Counted from the first letter of the stretch, positions 23,454 through 32,205 are shown. The stretch is DNA of 64,000 bases from Streptomyces sp. NBRC 110028 (GCF_001417735.1 NZ_BBUZ01000031.1:124001-188000); one strand, 5' to 3'. The notes: generated by a model from the sequence alone, not told the origin. Numbers and translations: made by a program.

Positions 23454-24214
23454 TCGGAGACGCCTCCCTTCACGTACGCCTCGTAGCCCTCTTCCTCCAG
23501 CTTGTCCGCCAGCTCCGGGCCGCCGGACTCGGCGATCCGGCCCGCGGCGAACACGTGGACGTGGTCGGGCTTGATGTACCGCAGGATGCGGGTGTAGTGG
23601 GTGATGAGCAGGGTGCCGACCTGGCCGGACTCGCGGACGCGGTTGACGCCCTCGGAGACCACGCGCAGCGCGTCGACGTCGAGACCGGAGTCGGTCTCGT
23701 CGAGGATCGCGATGGCCGGCCTCAGCAGCTCCAGCTGAAGGATCTCGTGGCGCTTCTTCTCACCGCCGGAGAAGCCCTCGTTGACGTTCCGCTCGGCGAA
23801 GGACGGGTCGATCTGGAGGCGCTGCATGGCCTCCTTGACCTCCTTCACCCAGGTGCGCAGCTTCGGCGCCTCGCCGCGGATCGCGGTCGCGGAGGTGCGC
23901 AGGAAGTTGGAGACGGAGACGCCGGGCACCTCGACCGGGTACTGCATGGCGAGGAAGACACCGGCGCGGGCCCGCTCGTCGACGGACATCTCCAGCACGT
24001 TCTCGCCGTCGAGGGTGACGGTGCCGCCGGTGATCGTGTACTTCGGGTGACCGGCGAGCGAGTACGCCAGGGTGGACTTGCCGGAGCCGTTGGGGCCCAT
24101 GATGGCGTGCGTCTCGCCCTGCTTCACGGTCAGGTCGACGCCGCGCAGGATCTCGCGCGGGCCGCCCTCGGCCTCGACGGAGACGTGCAGGTCGTGGATC
24201 TCAAGCGTTGCCAT
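23450..24214 (-). CDS. sufC: Fe-S assembly ATPase SufC
   Basis: 254-residue ABC-type ATPase of the SufBCD complex, driving conformational changes that build Fe-S clusters. Walker A is GPNGSGKST (40-48), the signature is FSGGEKKRHEIL and Walker B is AILDETDSGLD. The 7-nt gap from the Rieske gene and 4-bp overlap with sufS show tight co-expression. Confidence 0.95.
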   Translation of the reverse strand: MATLEIHDLHVSVEAEGGPREILRGVDLTVKQGETHAIMGPNGSGKSTLAYSLAGHPKYTITGGTVTLDGENVLEMSVDERARAGVFLAMQYPVEVPGVSVSNFLRTSATAIRGEAPKLRTWVKEVKEAMQRLQIDPSFAERNVNEGFSGGEKKRHEILQLELLRPAIAILDETDSGLDVDALRVVSEGVNRVRESGQVGTLLITHYTRILRYIKPDHVHVFAAGRIAESGGPELADKLEEEGYEAYVKGGVSE

Positions 24215-24221
24215 GGGTGCC

Positions 24222-24545
24222 TCAGGACTCCTGGGTGACGGAGACGAGCACGTCGTCCCCTTCGATCTTTACGGGGTATACGGGGACGGGGCGCGTCGCG
24301 GGGAGGCCGGACGGCTTGCCGGTGCGCAGGTCGAAGCTGGAGCCGTGCAGCCAGCACTCGATCTGGCAGTCCTCCACCTCGCCCTCGGAGAGCGAGACGT
24401 TCGCGTGCGAGCAGATGTCACTGACCGCGAACACCTCGCCCTCGGTGCGCACCAGCGCGACCGGCACGCCGTCGAGCTCGACGCGCTTGGGAGCGTCCTC
24501 TTCGAGTTCGGTCAGCGCGCACGCGCGCACATAGGTCGCGGTCAT
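24222..24545 (-). CDS. Rieske-type ferredoxin of the suf operon
   Basis: 107-residue Rieske [2Fe-2S] protein similar to non-haem dioxygenase ferredoxins. Cluster ligands are CSH (ICSHANVSL) and CWLH (IECWLHGSSFDL). It lies between sufD (4-bp overlap) and sufC, a position conserved in many actinobacterial suf operons, so it probably passes electrons during cluster assembly or is an early client; there is no oxygenase nearby. Confidence 0.9.
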   Translation of the reverse strand: MTATYVRACALTELEEDAPKRVELDGVPVALVRTEGEVFAVSDICSHANVSLSEGEVEDCQIECWLHGSSFDLRTGKPSGLPATRPVPVYPVKIEGDDVLVSVTQES

Positions 24546-25714
24546 CCTACGGACGCCTCCAGCTCGGCCTCGATCTTGGCGATCAGACGCTCCTCCAGCT
24601 CGGGCAGCCCGATCTGCTGGACCAGCTCGGCGAAGAAGCCGCGGACGACGAGGCGGCGCGCCTCCTCGGCCGGGATGCCCCGGGCCATCAGGTAGAACAG
24701 CTGCTCGTCCTCGAAGCGGCCGGTCGCGCTCGCGTGACCGGCGCCGACGATCTCGCCGGTCTCGATCTCCAGGTTCGGCACCGAGTCGACGCGGGCGCCG
24801 TCGGTGAGGACCAGGTTCCGGTTCAGCTCGTAGGTGTCCGTGCCCTCGGCCGCGGCGCGGATCAGCACATCGCCGATCCAGACCGCGTGCGCGTCCTTGC
24901 CCTGCAGCGCGCCCTTGTAGGCCACGTTGCTGCGGCAGTGCGGGGTGTCGTGGTCGATGAAGAGCCGGTGCTCCTGGTGCTGGCCGTTGTCGGTGAAGTA
25001 CAGGCCGTACAGCTCGGCCTCACCGCCCGGCGCGCCGTAGACGACGCGCGGGTGCAGCCGGACCAGGTCGCCGCCGAAGGTGACGACCACGGACTTGAAG
25101 GTGGCGTCCCGGCCGACCAGCGCGGTGTGCTGACCGACGTGGACGGCCGTGTCGTCCCAGTCCTGGACGGAGACGACGGTGAGCTTGGCGCCGTCGCCGA
25201 TCAGGTACTCGACGTTGGCGGCGACCGTGGCGTCGCCGGTGTGGTCGATGACGACGACGGCCTCGGCGAAGGCGCCGACCTCGATCACCTGGTGGCCGAA
25301 GGCGGTGCCGCCCTCGCCGTGCACGGCGATCCGCACCGGCTGGTCGAGCACCGTCTCCTTGGGCACGGAGACGACCGACGCCTTCTCGAAGGAGCTGTAC
25401 GCCTGGGCCGCCACCCGGTCCACCGGCTTGCCGGCCCTGCCCAGGCGCGCGTCGTCACGGCCCACGGTCTCGACGGTGACGCCCTCGGGGGCGGACACCT
25501 CGACCTTGACGCCGCCATCGGCGACGGCGGTGCCGTCGTGGAGGCCGCGCAGCCGCTCCAGCGGCGTGAACCGCCAGTCCTCCTCGCGCCCGTGGGGCAC
25601 GGGGAAGTCGGCCACGTCGTACGACGCGGGGGCGCTCACGCGCGCGTCGATGGGCTGCTTCCCCACCTGGATGACGCCGTCCGTGGTGGATCCGGCCGGA
25701 ATGGTTTCAGCCAT
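24542..25714 (-). CDS. sufD: Fe-S assembly protein SufD
   Basis: 390-residue SufD, the SufB paralogue of the SufBC2D scaffold. The N-terminus contains DFPVPHGREEDWRFTPLERL; the beta-helix core includes VVSVQDWDDTAVHVGQH, YGLYFTDNGQHQEHRLFIDHDTPHCRSNVAYKG and ARVDSVPNLEIETGEIVGAGHASATGRFEDEQLFYLMARGIP, where the conserved His near the end of the helix is kept. It starts 80 nt after sufB, the largest gap in the operon, and overlaps the Rieske gene by 4 bp. Confidence 0.94.
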   Translation of the reverse strand: MAETIPAGSTTDGVIQVGKQPIDARVSAPASYDVADFPVPHGREEDWRFTPLERLRGLHDGTAVADGGVKVEVSAPEGVTVETVGRDDARLGRAGKPVDRVAAQAYSSFEKASVVSVPKETVLDQPVRIAVHGEGGTAFGHQVIEVGAFAEAVVVIDHTGDATVAANVEYLIGDGAKLTVVSVQDWDDTAVHVGQHTALVGRDATFKSVVVTFGGDLVRLHPRVVYGAPGGEAELYGLYFTDNGQHQEHRLFIDHDTPHCRSNVAYKGALQGKDAHAVWIGDVLIRAAAEGTDTYELNRNLVLTDGARVDSVPNLEIETGEIVGAGHASATGRFEDEQLFYLMARGIPAEEARRLVVRGFFAELVQQIGLPELEERLIAKIEAELEASVG

Positions 25715-25794
25715 GGCTGTCGTACTGCTCGCTTTCTGCCTTCTGGGGCTTACACGGGGGTGCCCCGACGGCGGGGCGGGAAGGACGGTTGGCG

Positions 25795-27216
25795 TCAGCC
25801 GACCGAACCCTCCATCTGCAGCTCGATCAGCCGGTTGAGCTCCAGCGCGTACTCCATGGGCAGCTCGCGCGCGATCGGCTCGACGAAGCCGCGCACGATC
25901 ATCGCCATGGCCTCGTCCTCGGACAGACCGCGGCTCATGAGGTAGAAGAGCTGGTCATCGCTGACCTTCGAGACGGTCGCCTCGTGGCCCATGGACACGT
26001 CGTCCTCGCGGACGTCCACGTAGGGGTAGGTGTCCGAGCGCGAGACGGTGTCGACCAGCAGGGCGTCGCACAGCACGTTGGACTTGGAGCCCTCGGCGCC
26101 CTCGCCGATCTCGATCAGACCGCGGTAGGAGGTGCGGCCACCGCCCCGGGCCACCGACTTGGAGACGATGTTCGAGGAGGTGCGGGGCGCCATGTGCACC
26201 ATCTTGGCGCCGGCGTCCTGGTGCTGGCCCTCGCCCGCGAAGGCGATGGACAGCGTCTCGCCCTTGGCGTGCTCGCCCATCAGGTAGACGGCCGGGTACT
26301 TCATGGTCACCTTGGAGCCGAGGTTGCCGTCGACCCACTCCATGGTCGCGCCCTCGTACGCCACGGCGCGCTTGGTGACCAGGTTGTACACATTGTTCGA
26401 CCAGTTCTGGATGGTCGTGTAACGGCAGCGGGCGCCCTTCTTGACGATGATCTCGACGACCGCGGAGTGCAGCGAGTCCGACTTGTAGATCGGCGCGGTG
26501 CAGCCCTCGACGTAGTGGACGTAGGCGTCCTCGTCGACGATGATCAGCGTCCGCTCGAACTGGCCCATGTTCTCGGTGTTGATCCGGAAGTACGCCTGGA
26601 GCGGGATGTCCACGTGGACGCCCTTGGGCACGTAGATGAAGGAGCCGCCGGACCACACGGCCGTGTTCAGCGAGGCGAACTTGTTGTCGCCCGCCGGGAT
26701 CACCGTGCCGAAGTACTCCTTGAACAGCTCCGGGTGCTCCCTGAGCGCGGTGTCGGTGTCCAGGAACAGGACGCCCTGCTCCTCCAGGTCCTCACGGATC
26801 TGGTGGTAGACCACCTCGGACTCGTACTGAGCCGCGACACCCGCGACGAGGCGCTGCTTCTCGGCCTCCGGGATGCCCAGCTTGTCGTACGTGTTCTTGA
26901 TGTCCTCGGGCAGGTCCTCCCAGGAGGCGGCCTGCTTCTCGGTGGAGCGGACGAAGTACTTGATGTTGTCGAAGTCGATACCCGACAGGTCCGAGCCCCA
27001 GGTGGGCATGGGCTTCTTGCCGAAGAGCTTCAGCCCCTTGAGACGGAGCTTGAGCATCCACTCCGGCTCGGACTTCTTCGCCGAGATGTCGCGTACAACC
27101 TCCTCGGAGAGGCCGCGCTTGGCCGAGGCGCCGGCCACGTCGGAGTCGGCCCAGCCGTACTCGTAGTTGCCCAGACCCTCGAGCTCGGGGTGAGCGGTCT
27201 CCGTGGGGAGAGTCAT
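25795..27216 (-). CDS. sufB: Fe-S assembly protein SufB
   Basis: 473-residue SufB, the main scaffold subunit for nascent [4Fe-4S] clusters. Typical features are YEYGWADSDVAGASAKRGL, VIPAGDNKFASLNTAVWSGGSFIYVPKGVHVDIPLQAYFRIN, YVEGCTAPIY with the functional Cys, and MAPRTSSNIVSKSVARGGGRTSYRGL. No intein is present, unlike in some mycobacteria. The ATG at 27216 follows GGGAGGAAC and overlaps the sufR stop by 4 bp. Confidence 0.96.
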   Translation of the reverse strand: MTLPTETAHPELEGLGNYEYGWADSDVAGASAKRGLSEEVVRDISAKKSEPEWMLKLRLKGLKLFGKKPMPTWGSDLSGIDFDNIKYFVRSTEKQAASWEDLPEDIKNTYDKLGIPEAEKQRLVAGVAAQYESEVVYHQIREDLEEQGVLFLDTDTALREHPELFKEYFGTVIPAGDNKFASLNTAVWSGGSFIYVPKGVHVDIPLQAYFRINTENMGQFERTLIIVDEDAYVHYVEGCTAPIYKSDSLHSAVVEIIVKKGARCRYTTIQNWSNNVYNLVTKRAVAYEGATMEWVDGNLGSKVTMKYPAVYLMGEHAKGETLSIAFAGEGQHQDAGAKMVHMAPRTSSNIVSKSVARGGGRTSYRGLIEIGEGAEGSKSNVLCDALLVDTVSRSDTYPYVDVREDDVSMGHEATVSKVSDDQLFYLMSRGLSEDEAMAMIVRGFVEPIARELPMEYALELNRLIELQMEGSVG

Positions 27217-28028
27217 TCGGGGTTCCTCCCGGCCGTGCTGGCAGATGCTGTGGTGGTCTTGGTGGTGCGGTGGTCGGTCTTCTCGACCGCGAAGTCGGTC
27301 TGTCCGGTCTTCGGAATGAACGTCGTGCACACCCCGTCGCCGTGGGCGATGGTGGCCAGACGCTGGACATGGGTCCCGAGCAGCTGGGAGAAGACCTCGG
27401 TCTCCGCCTCACACAGCTGCGGATATCGCTCGGCTGCGTGGGCGACCGGGCAGTGGTGCTGGCAGAGCTGTTCGCCGACGGGCGCGCTGCGCGCCGTAGC
27501 AGCGTACCCGTCCGCGGACAGCGCGCCCGCCAGGGCTTCGGTACGCCGCCCGGGGGCGGCCGCCTCGACGGCGCCGCGGTACGCCTCGGCCTGGGCGGCG
27601 AGCCTGGCGCGGGCGAACGCCGCGACGGCGGCCCGGCCCGCCTCGCCGCCGCCCGCGCTCTGCTCGATCCAGCGCAGGGCGTCGACGGCGAGATCGTCAT
27701 AGGCCTGGTCGAAGGCGTCACGGCCGCAGTCCGTCAGCGCGAACACCTTGGCCGGGCGGCCGCGCCGACGCGCCCCGTACACCCTCTTCTCACGGGGCTC
27801 GACGACGCCGTCGGCGACGAGGGTGTCGAGGTGGCGCCGCACGGCCGCCTGGGTCAGCTCCAGCCGCAGGGCCAGCTCGGCGGCCGTGGACGGTCCGTGG
27901 TCGAGGATGGAGCGGGCGACCCGGTTCCGGGTGCCGTGCTGCTCCTCGGGAGCGGTCGCGGCGGGCACACCGGATCGCGCGGCCGCCTCGGCCGCGCTTC
28001 CCTCGGGAGCCTCGCTCGCGTATTTCAC
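27213..28028 (-). CDS. sufR: Fe-S sensing repressor SufR
   Basis: 271-residue SufR-type repressor, with an N-terminal winged helix (about 35-110: TRNRVARSILDHGPSTAAELALRLELTQAAVRRHLDTLVADGVVE, then RGRPAKVFALTDCG) and a C-terminal Cys cluster CQHHCPVAH...CEAE that should bind a [4Fe-4S] cluster and sense iron-sulfur status. GTG 28028 is chosen because it gives the usual short N-terminus (VKYASEA); the longer frame from 28100 reads through the promoter. The operator overlaps this start codon, and with no ribosome site the mRNA may be leaderless. It is first in the suf operon and translationally coupled to sufB. Confidence 0.92.
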   Translation of the reverse strand: MKYASEAPEGSAAEAAARSGVPAATAPEEQHGTRNRVARSILDHGPSTAAELALRLELTQAAVRRHLDTLVADGVVEPREKRVYGARRRGRPAKVFALTDCGRDAFDQAYDDLAVDALRWIEQSAGGGEAGRAAVAAFARARLAAQAEAYRGAVEAAAPGRRTEALAGALSADGYAATARSAPVGEQLCQHHCPVAHAAERYPQLCEAETEVFSQLLGTHVQRLATIAHGDGVCTTFIPKTGQTDFAVEKTDHRTTKTTTASASTAGRNPE

Positions 28029-28041
28029 AACGCCATTGTTG
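28028..28041. promoter_or_regulatory. SufR operator CAAC-N6-GTTG
   Basis: CAAC (28028-28031), six bases, GTTG (28038-28041): exactly the 14-bp palindrome that I recall being reported for SufR of Streptomyces avermitilis. It overlaps the first base of the sufR GTG start codon, which is where an autorepressor would block initiation. Confidence 0.7.
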
Positions 28042-28097
28042 CGTAATTCCGCCGCAAGGTACAACCGGAAGCGGAGACGGCTTCCGGTGGAGTGTGT

Positions 28098-28117
28098 CAC
28101 TTAGGCGTACCTAAGTG
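28098..28117. promoter_or_regulatory. palindrome CACTTAGG-N4-CCTAAGTG in the sufR/ABC divergent region
   Basis: Perfect 8-bp arms with a 4-bp spacer. It lies 70 bp upstream of sufR and about 118 bp upstream of the ABC transporter start. The half-sites resemble the ends of DtxR/IdeR iron boxes, but the spacing is 5 bp too short, so the binding protein is unknown. Confidence 0.45.
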
Positions 28118-28221
28118 TGACCTGCGGCGATGCCGCTTCCGTGCCCGCCGGAGGGGATCTCACGGGAGCCGCGCGGGGATCGCGTTCCGGCCCTGCCGCC
28201 CACGGCGCGCCCCGGCGTTCG

Positions 28222-28227
28222 TAGACT
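28222..28227 (+). promoter_or_regulatory. -10 element TAGACT, leaderless ABC transporter mRNA
   Basis: TAGACT ends 7 nt before the ATG at 28235, with no ribosome-binding site between. Transcription would start at or next to the A of the start codon. No clear -35 is seen. Confidence 0.45.
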
Positions 28228-28234
28228 GCCGGAC

Positions 28235-29161
28235 ATGCGAGAAGAGCCCGCGGTCGACGTCGTCGGCCTGGTCAAACGGTACGGCTCGAAGACCGCCGTC
28301 GACGGGCTCGACCTGTCCGTCGGCCGTGGCACCGTGAGCGCCGTCCTCGGCCCCAACGGCGCAGGCAAGACCACCACCGTCGAGACGTGCGAGGGATATC
28401 GCCGCCCCGACGCCGGGACGGTGCGCATATTCGGCCTCGACCCGGTCGCCGACGCGGCGGCGCTGCGGCCGCGGGTGGGCGTCATGCTCCAGTCCGGAGG
28501 GGTTTATTCCGGGGCGCGCGCAGAAGAGATGCTGCGCCACACCGCCTCCCTCCACGCCCATCCCCTGGACGTGCCCGCCCTCATCGACCGGCTGGGCCTC
28601 GGCTCCTGCGGCCGGACGACCTACCGGCGGCTCTCCGGCGGCCAGCAGCAGCGGCTCGCGCTCGCCATGGCCGTCGTCGGACGCCCCGAACTGGTCTTCC
28701 TCGACGAGCCCACCGCCGGACTCGACCCGCAGGCCCGCCGCGCCACCTGGGACCTGGTCCGCGATCTGCGCCGCGACGGCGTGACCGTCGTGCTGACCAC
28801 GCACTACATGGACGAGGCCGAACAGCTCGCCGACCATGTCGCGATCATCGACGGCGGCAAGGTCATCGCCCAGGGCACCCCCGAGGAGCTGTGCCGCGGC
28901 GGCGCCGAGAACACCCTGCGCTTCAGCGGCCGCCCCGCGCTCGACCTGGCCTCGCTGCTCAAGGCGCTGCCCGCCGACAGCAGCGCCGCCGAGCTGACCC
29001 CCGGCGGCTACCGGGTCACCGGCAAGGTCAACCCGCAGATGCTGGCCACCGTCACCTCCTGGTGCGCGCAGAACGGCGTGATGCCGGACCGCATCTCGGT
29101 CGAGCGGCACACCCTGGAGGACGTCTTCCTGGAGCTGACCGGTAAGGAGCTGCGCGCGTGA
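28235..29161 (+). CDS. ABC transporter ATP-binding protein
   Basis: 308-residue ATPase of a DrrA/NodI-like ABC-2 exporter. Walker A GPNGAGKTT (39-47), signature LSGGQQQRLALAMAVVG and Walker B LVFLDEPTAGLDPQARR are intact, then the His-loop TTHYMDEAEQLADH. The last 90 residues form the DrrA-type C-terminal domain. It overlaps the permease gene by 4 bp, together forming a two-component exporter of unknown substrate. It is divergent from sufR; a link to iron-sulfur metabolism is suggested only by location. Start 28235 is chosen because it precedes EEPAVDVVGLVKRYG. Confidence 0.92.
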   Translation: MREEPAVDVVGLVKRYGSKTAVDGLDLSVGRGTVSAVLGPNGAGKTTTVETCEGYRRPDAGTVRIFGLDPVADAAALRPRVGVMLQSGGVYSGARAEEMLRHTASLHAHPLDVPALIDRLGLGSCGRTTYRRLSGGQQQRLALAMAVVGRPELVFLDEPTAGLDPQARRATWDLVRDLRRDGVTVVLTTHYMDEAEQLADHVAIIDGGKVIAQGTPEELCRGGAENTLRFSGRPALDLASLLKALPADSSAAELTPGGYRVTGKVNPQMLATVTSWCAQNGVMPDRISVERHTLEDVFLELTGKELRA

Positions 29162-29940
29162 CCGCCACAGGCACTTATCTCCCCCGGCCGGGGGCGGCAC
29201 CGCTGCTCCGGATGATCCGCGCGCAGGCCGCGCTGGAGACCCGGATGCTGCTGCGCAACGGCGAACAGCTGCTGCTGACCGTCGTCATCCCCTCCCTCGT
29301 CCTGGTGCTCTTCAGCAGCGTGAACATCGTTGACACGGGCGCCACCGGCGCCGCCGGGAACACCGTCGACTTCCTCACGCCGGGCGTGCTGGCGCTCGCC
29401 GTCCTGTCCACGGCCTTCACCGGGCAGGCCATCGCGACCGGTTTCGAGCGGCGCTACGGCGTCCTCAAGCGGCTCGCCGTCTCCCCGCTGCCCCGGTGGG
29501 CGCTGATGACCGCCAAGACCTGCGCGGTGCTGGTCACCGAGGTCCTGCAGATCGCGCTGCTGACCGCGATCGCCTTCGCGCTGGACTGGTCGCCGCACGG
29601 CGACCCGCTCGCCGTGGTGCTGCTGCTGGTCCTCGGCACCGCCGCGTTCTCCGGGCTCGGGCTGCTGATGGCGGGCACCCTCAGGGCCGAGGCGACCCTC
29701 GCCGCGGCCAACCTGGTCTTCCTGCTGCTGCTCGTGGGCGGCGGGGTGATCGTCTCGCTGGACAAGTTCCCGGGCGGGGCCCGCGCCGTCCTGGAGCTGC
29801 TGCCGATCTCGGCGCTCTCCGGCGGGCTGCGGGACGTCCTCCAGGACGGGTCCGGAGTGCCCTGGCGGGACCTCGGCATCCTGGCCGTGTGGGCCGTGCT
29901 GGGGCTCGGGGCGGCGGCGCGGTTCTTCCGCTGGGAGTGA
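29158..29940 (+). CDS. ABC-2 type transporter permease
   Basis: 260-residue integral membrane protein with about six hydrophobic segments (LLLTVVIPSLVLVLFSS, DFLTPGVLALAVLSTAFTGQA, LVLGTAAFSGLGLLMAG, LVFLLLLVGGGVIVSL and others) and the ABC-2 motif FERRYGVLKRLAVSPLPRW that contacts the ATPase. Partner of the overlapping upstream ATPase; together an exporter for a lipid, drug or peptide. Confidence 0.9.
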   Translation: MTATGTYLPRPGAAPLLRMIRAQAALETRMLLRNGEQLLLTVVIPSLVLVLFSSVNIVDTGATGAAGNTVDFLTPGVLALAVLSTAFTGQAIATGFERRYGVLKRLAVSPLPRWALMTAKTCAVLVTEVLQIALLTAIAFALDWSPHGDPLAVVLLLVLGTAAFSGLGLLMAGTLRAEATLAAANLVFLLLLVGGGVIVSLDKFPGGARAVLELLPISALSGGLRDVLQDGSGVPWRDLGILAVWAVLGLGAAARFFRWE

Positions 29941-30031
29941 GGGCTGGGAGCGGGGGCTGGGAGTGAGAGCCCTCCCGGGCCGCTTCCGCCGGTAACCGGG
30001 ACCCTCGTGAAAAGCTGCACAAGCTCCGTCC

Positions 30032-30037
30032 TACGAT
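30032..30037 (+). promoter_or_regulatory. -10 element TACGAT, leaderless ctaA mRNA
   Basis: TACGAT lies 6 nt before the ctaA GTG at 30044 with no ribosome-binding site, so the transcript probably begins at or beside the start codon. Confidence 0.4.
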
Positions 30038-30043
30038 GGCTCC

Positions 30044-31072
30044 GTGCCGAATTCGCTGAATCCGTTCGAGCTGATCGCCCGGCGCTGGCAGCCCTCCGCG
30101 CGCTTCGTGGAGCGCGCCGCGCTCGCCACCGTGGTGATGGCCGTGGTCATCGTCGTCACCGGGGGCGCGGTGCGGCTGACCGAGTCCGGGCTGGGGTGTG
30201 ACACCTGGCCCCGGTGCACCTCCGGGAGCCTCACGCCCACCGCCGACATGGGCATCCACGGCGCCATCGAGTTCGGCAACCGGATGCTGACGTACGTGCT
30301 GTGCGCGTTCACCGGTCTGCTGATCATCGCCGCCCGGGCCCGTCAGCCGTGGCGCCGCTCCCTCACCCGGCTGGGCTGGGCCCAGTTCTGGCTGATCATG
30401 AGCAACGCCATCATCGGCGGCATCATCGTCCTCACCGGCCTGAACCCGTACATCGTCAGCTCGCACTTCCTGCTGGCCACCGCGCTCCTCACGGTCGGGA
30501 TGGTCGTCTGGCAGCGCTCCCGCGAGGGCGACGGCGCCCCGCGCGACCTGGTGGCCCGTCCGGTGCGCCAGCTGACCTGGCTGCTGGTCGGCGCGACCCT
30601 GACGCTGATCCTGATCGGCACCGTGGTCACCGGTTCCGGTCCGCACGCCGGTGACGCCCGTGAGGTGCACCGGATCCCGCTGAACTGGCAGGAGATCACC
30701 CAGCTGCACGTGGACTTCGTCTACATCGTGCTGGGCCTCACCGCCGCCCTGTGGTTCACGCTGCGCGCCGTGAAGGCCCCGGAGCCCCAGCGCCGTGCGG
30801 TGCGCGACCTGCTGGCCGTGCTGCTCCTCCAGGGCGTGATCGGGTACGTCCAGTACTTCACGGGCCTGCCCGAGGTGGTCGTCGGCATCCACATGTTCGG
30901 CTCCTGCCTGGTGTGGATCGCGGTCCTGCGGGTGCTGTTCTCCCAGCGCGAGCGCCCCGCGCTCGCCGTCGCCGCGGACCCCGGCCCGGCCGGCGACCAT
31001 GAGGCGGTTCAGCCGGACAGCGCCCCGGCGGACCCGGCCCCGGAGCCCGAGCCCGCCGCGTCCAGCCGGTAG
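30044..31072 (+). CDS. ctaA: heme A synthase CtaA (COX15)
   Basis: 342-residue membrane enzyme converting heme O to heme A for the aa3 cytochrome c oxidase. Eight membrane helices are expected; haem-ligand His motifs lie in IHGAIEFGNRML, VSSHFLLATALL, ITQLHVDFVYIVLG and VVGIHMFGSCLVWI. VVTGGAVRLTESGLGCDTWPRC is the family signature with its Cys pair. The Ala/Pro/Glu-rich tail (about 318-342) is variable. Its 3' end overlaps the convergent amidohydrolase gene by 64 bp. It acts after CtaB, encoded about 2 kb away. Confidence 0.93.
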   Translation: MPNSLNPFELIARRWQPSARFVERAALATVVMAVVIVVTGGAVRLTESGLGCDTWPRCTSGSLTPTADMGIHGAIEFGNRMLTYVLCAFTGLLIIAARARQPWRRSLTRLGWAQFWLIMSNAIIGGIIVLTGLNPYIVSSHFLLATALLTVGMVVWQRSREGDGAPRDLVARPVRQLTWLLVGATLTLILIGTVVTGSGPHAGDAREVHRIPLNWQEITQLHVDFVYIVLGLTAALWFTLRAVKAPEPQRRAVRDLLAVLLLQGVIGYVQYFTGLPEVVVGIHMFGSCLVWIAVLRVLFSQRERPALAVAADPGPAGDHEAVQPDSAPADPAPEPEPAASSR

Positions 31073-32205
31073 ACCCGGCGCGCGGTCCCGGCCGCGACCA
31101 GCCCGGCGATCCGCCGGGCCTCCGCCCCCGTACAGATCCCGTCGGCGACCCACTCGGCCGCCAGCCGGCCCATCGCCTGGCCGAACAGCCGGACGGCGGT
31201 CACATACAGCTCGGGAAGCGCTCGGGCGCCGGTGGAGAACAGCAGCTTGCCGAACGGCGCCTCGGCCAGCGTCTCCGCCGGGCGCGGTCCCGCGTCCGCG
31301 TAGACGTGCGGGAACACCGCGGCGAGCCGGGCCGCCCGGCGGTGATGCGGCCGGTCGGGCAGCAGCACCAGATCGGTGCCGAACCCGGCGGTGGCGCGCA
31401 GGAAACCGACGAGCGGCCGGGGATCGGCGCAGTGCAGCTGCACCGGCAGCCCGGTCGCCACCGCGCTCCACATCAGATGCTGGGCGAGCACCGGGTCGGG
31501 CGCCCGGTCGCGCACCGGGCGTACGGACAGCCGCCGGGCCGCCGCGCGCCGCACCTCGCGCGGGTCGGGCGGGGTCTCGTCACAGAAGGTGATGCCCAGC
31601 GCGAAGGCGGTGGCGTGCTGGGATGCGGAGTACAGGGCCTCGGCGGTGTTGCCGATGAACGCGTCGACCGTCCCCGAGGTGTCCGCGACCTGTTCGGCCA
31701 GCGGTTCGAGCCGTACGACCTCGTGCACCCGGCCGTCGGCCGCCGCCGCCAGCTCGGCGGGCGAGGTCAGGTCGCTCGGGGCGCCCGACTCCAGCAGGAA
31801 CGTGCCGATGCCCGCGCCGCGCAGCAACAGCCGGGCGGCGCGGTATGCGCCCAGCTCGCGGCGGCGGGCGAGGTAGCGCACCGGCGTGCAGTGCGGCTCC
31901 ATGCCCAGCAGCGGCGGGCACCAGCGGCGTACGGCGAGCCCGGTGAAGCTGTCGAAGTACGTGGTCCCCACCGGCGCCGGGCCCGATCCGGCGGCGGCGG
32001 CCAGATGCGTCTCGAACGAGCCGAGGCCCAGCTCGCCGTGGACGATGCCGTGGCCGTGCTGGTCGACCAGCGGCGGCAGCGCCACGCCCGGCCCATCCCG
32101 GGGCACCGGGCCGGGCGCGGGCCCCGCGGCGTGTCCGCAGGGTCCCAGGGTGTCCGGGGAACCCGTCGCCTCGTCCATCGCCGCCGCCTCCTCGCCCTCC
32201 GGCAT
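31009..32205 (-). CDS. amidohydrolase-family protein (possible loss of a metal ligand)
   Basis: 398-residue TIM-barrel amidohydrolase related to the N-terminal half of FluG-type proteins. It has the DQHGHGIV metal motif after a variable leader (about 48-55), VQLHCADPRPL (about 271), and a C-terminal LLFSTGARALPELYV. In relatives the last motif reads F-S-(S/T)-D, with the Asp binding metal; here it is Gly, so activity is doubtful. Residues 1-45 are Pro/Gly-rich and uncertain; an internal start is possible. The 3' end overlaps ctaA by 64 bp on the opposite strand. Substrate unknown. Confidence 0.75.
   Translation of the reverse strand: MPEGEEAAAMDEATGSPDTLGPCGHAAGPAPGPVPRDGPGVALPPLVDQHGHGIVHGELGLGSFETHLAAAAGSGPAPVGTTYFDSFTGLAVRRWCPPLLGMEPHCTPVRYLARRRELGAYRAARLLLRGAGIGTFLLESGAPSDLTSPAELAAAADGRVHEVVRLEPLAEQVADTSGTVDAFIGNTAEALYSASQHATAFALGITFCDETPPDPREVRRAAARRLSVRPVRDRAPDPVLAQHLMWSAVATGLPVQLHCADPRPLVGFLRATAGFGTDLVLLPDRPHHRRAARLAAVFPHVYADAGPRPAETLAEAPFGKLLFSTGARALPELYVTAVRLFGQAMGRLAAEWVADGICTGAEARRIAGLVAAGTARRVYRLDAAGSGSGAGSAGALSG

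Noticed and set aside
28098..28117. Iron box (DtxR/IdeR type) upstream of sufR
   Set aside because: The half-sites resemble the TTAGG/CCTAA ends, but the spacing is 4 bp instead of 9, so it does not fit the 19-bp iron box.
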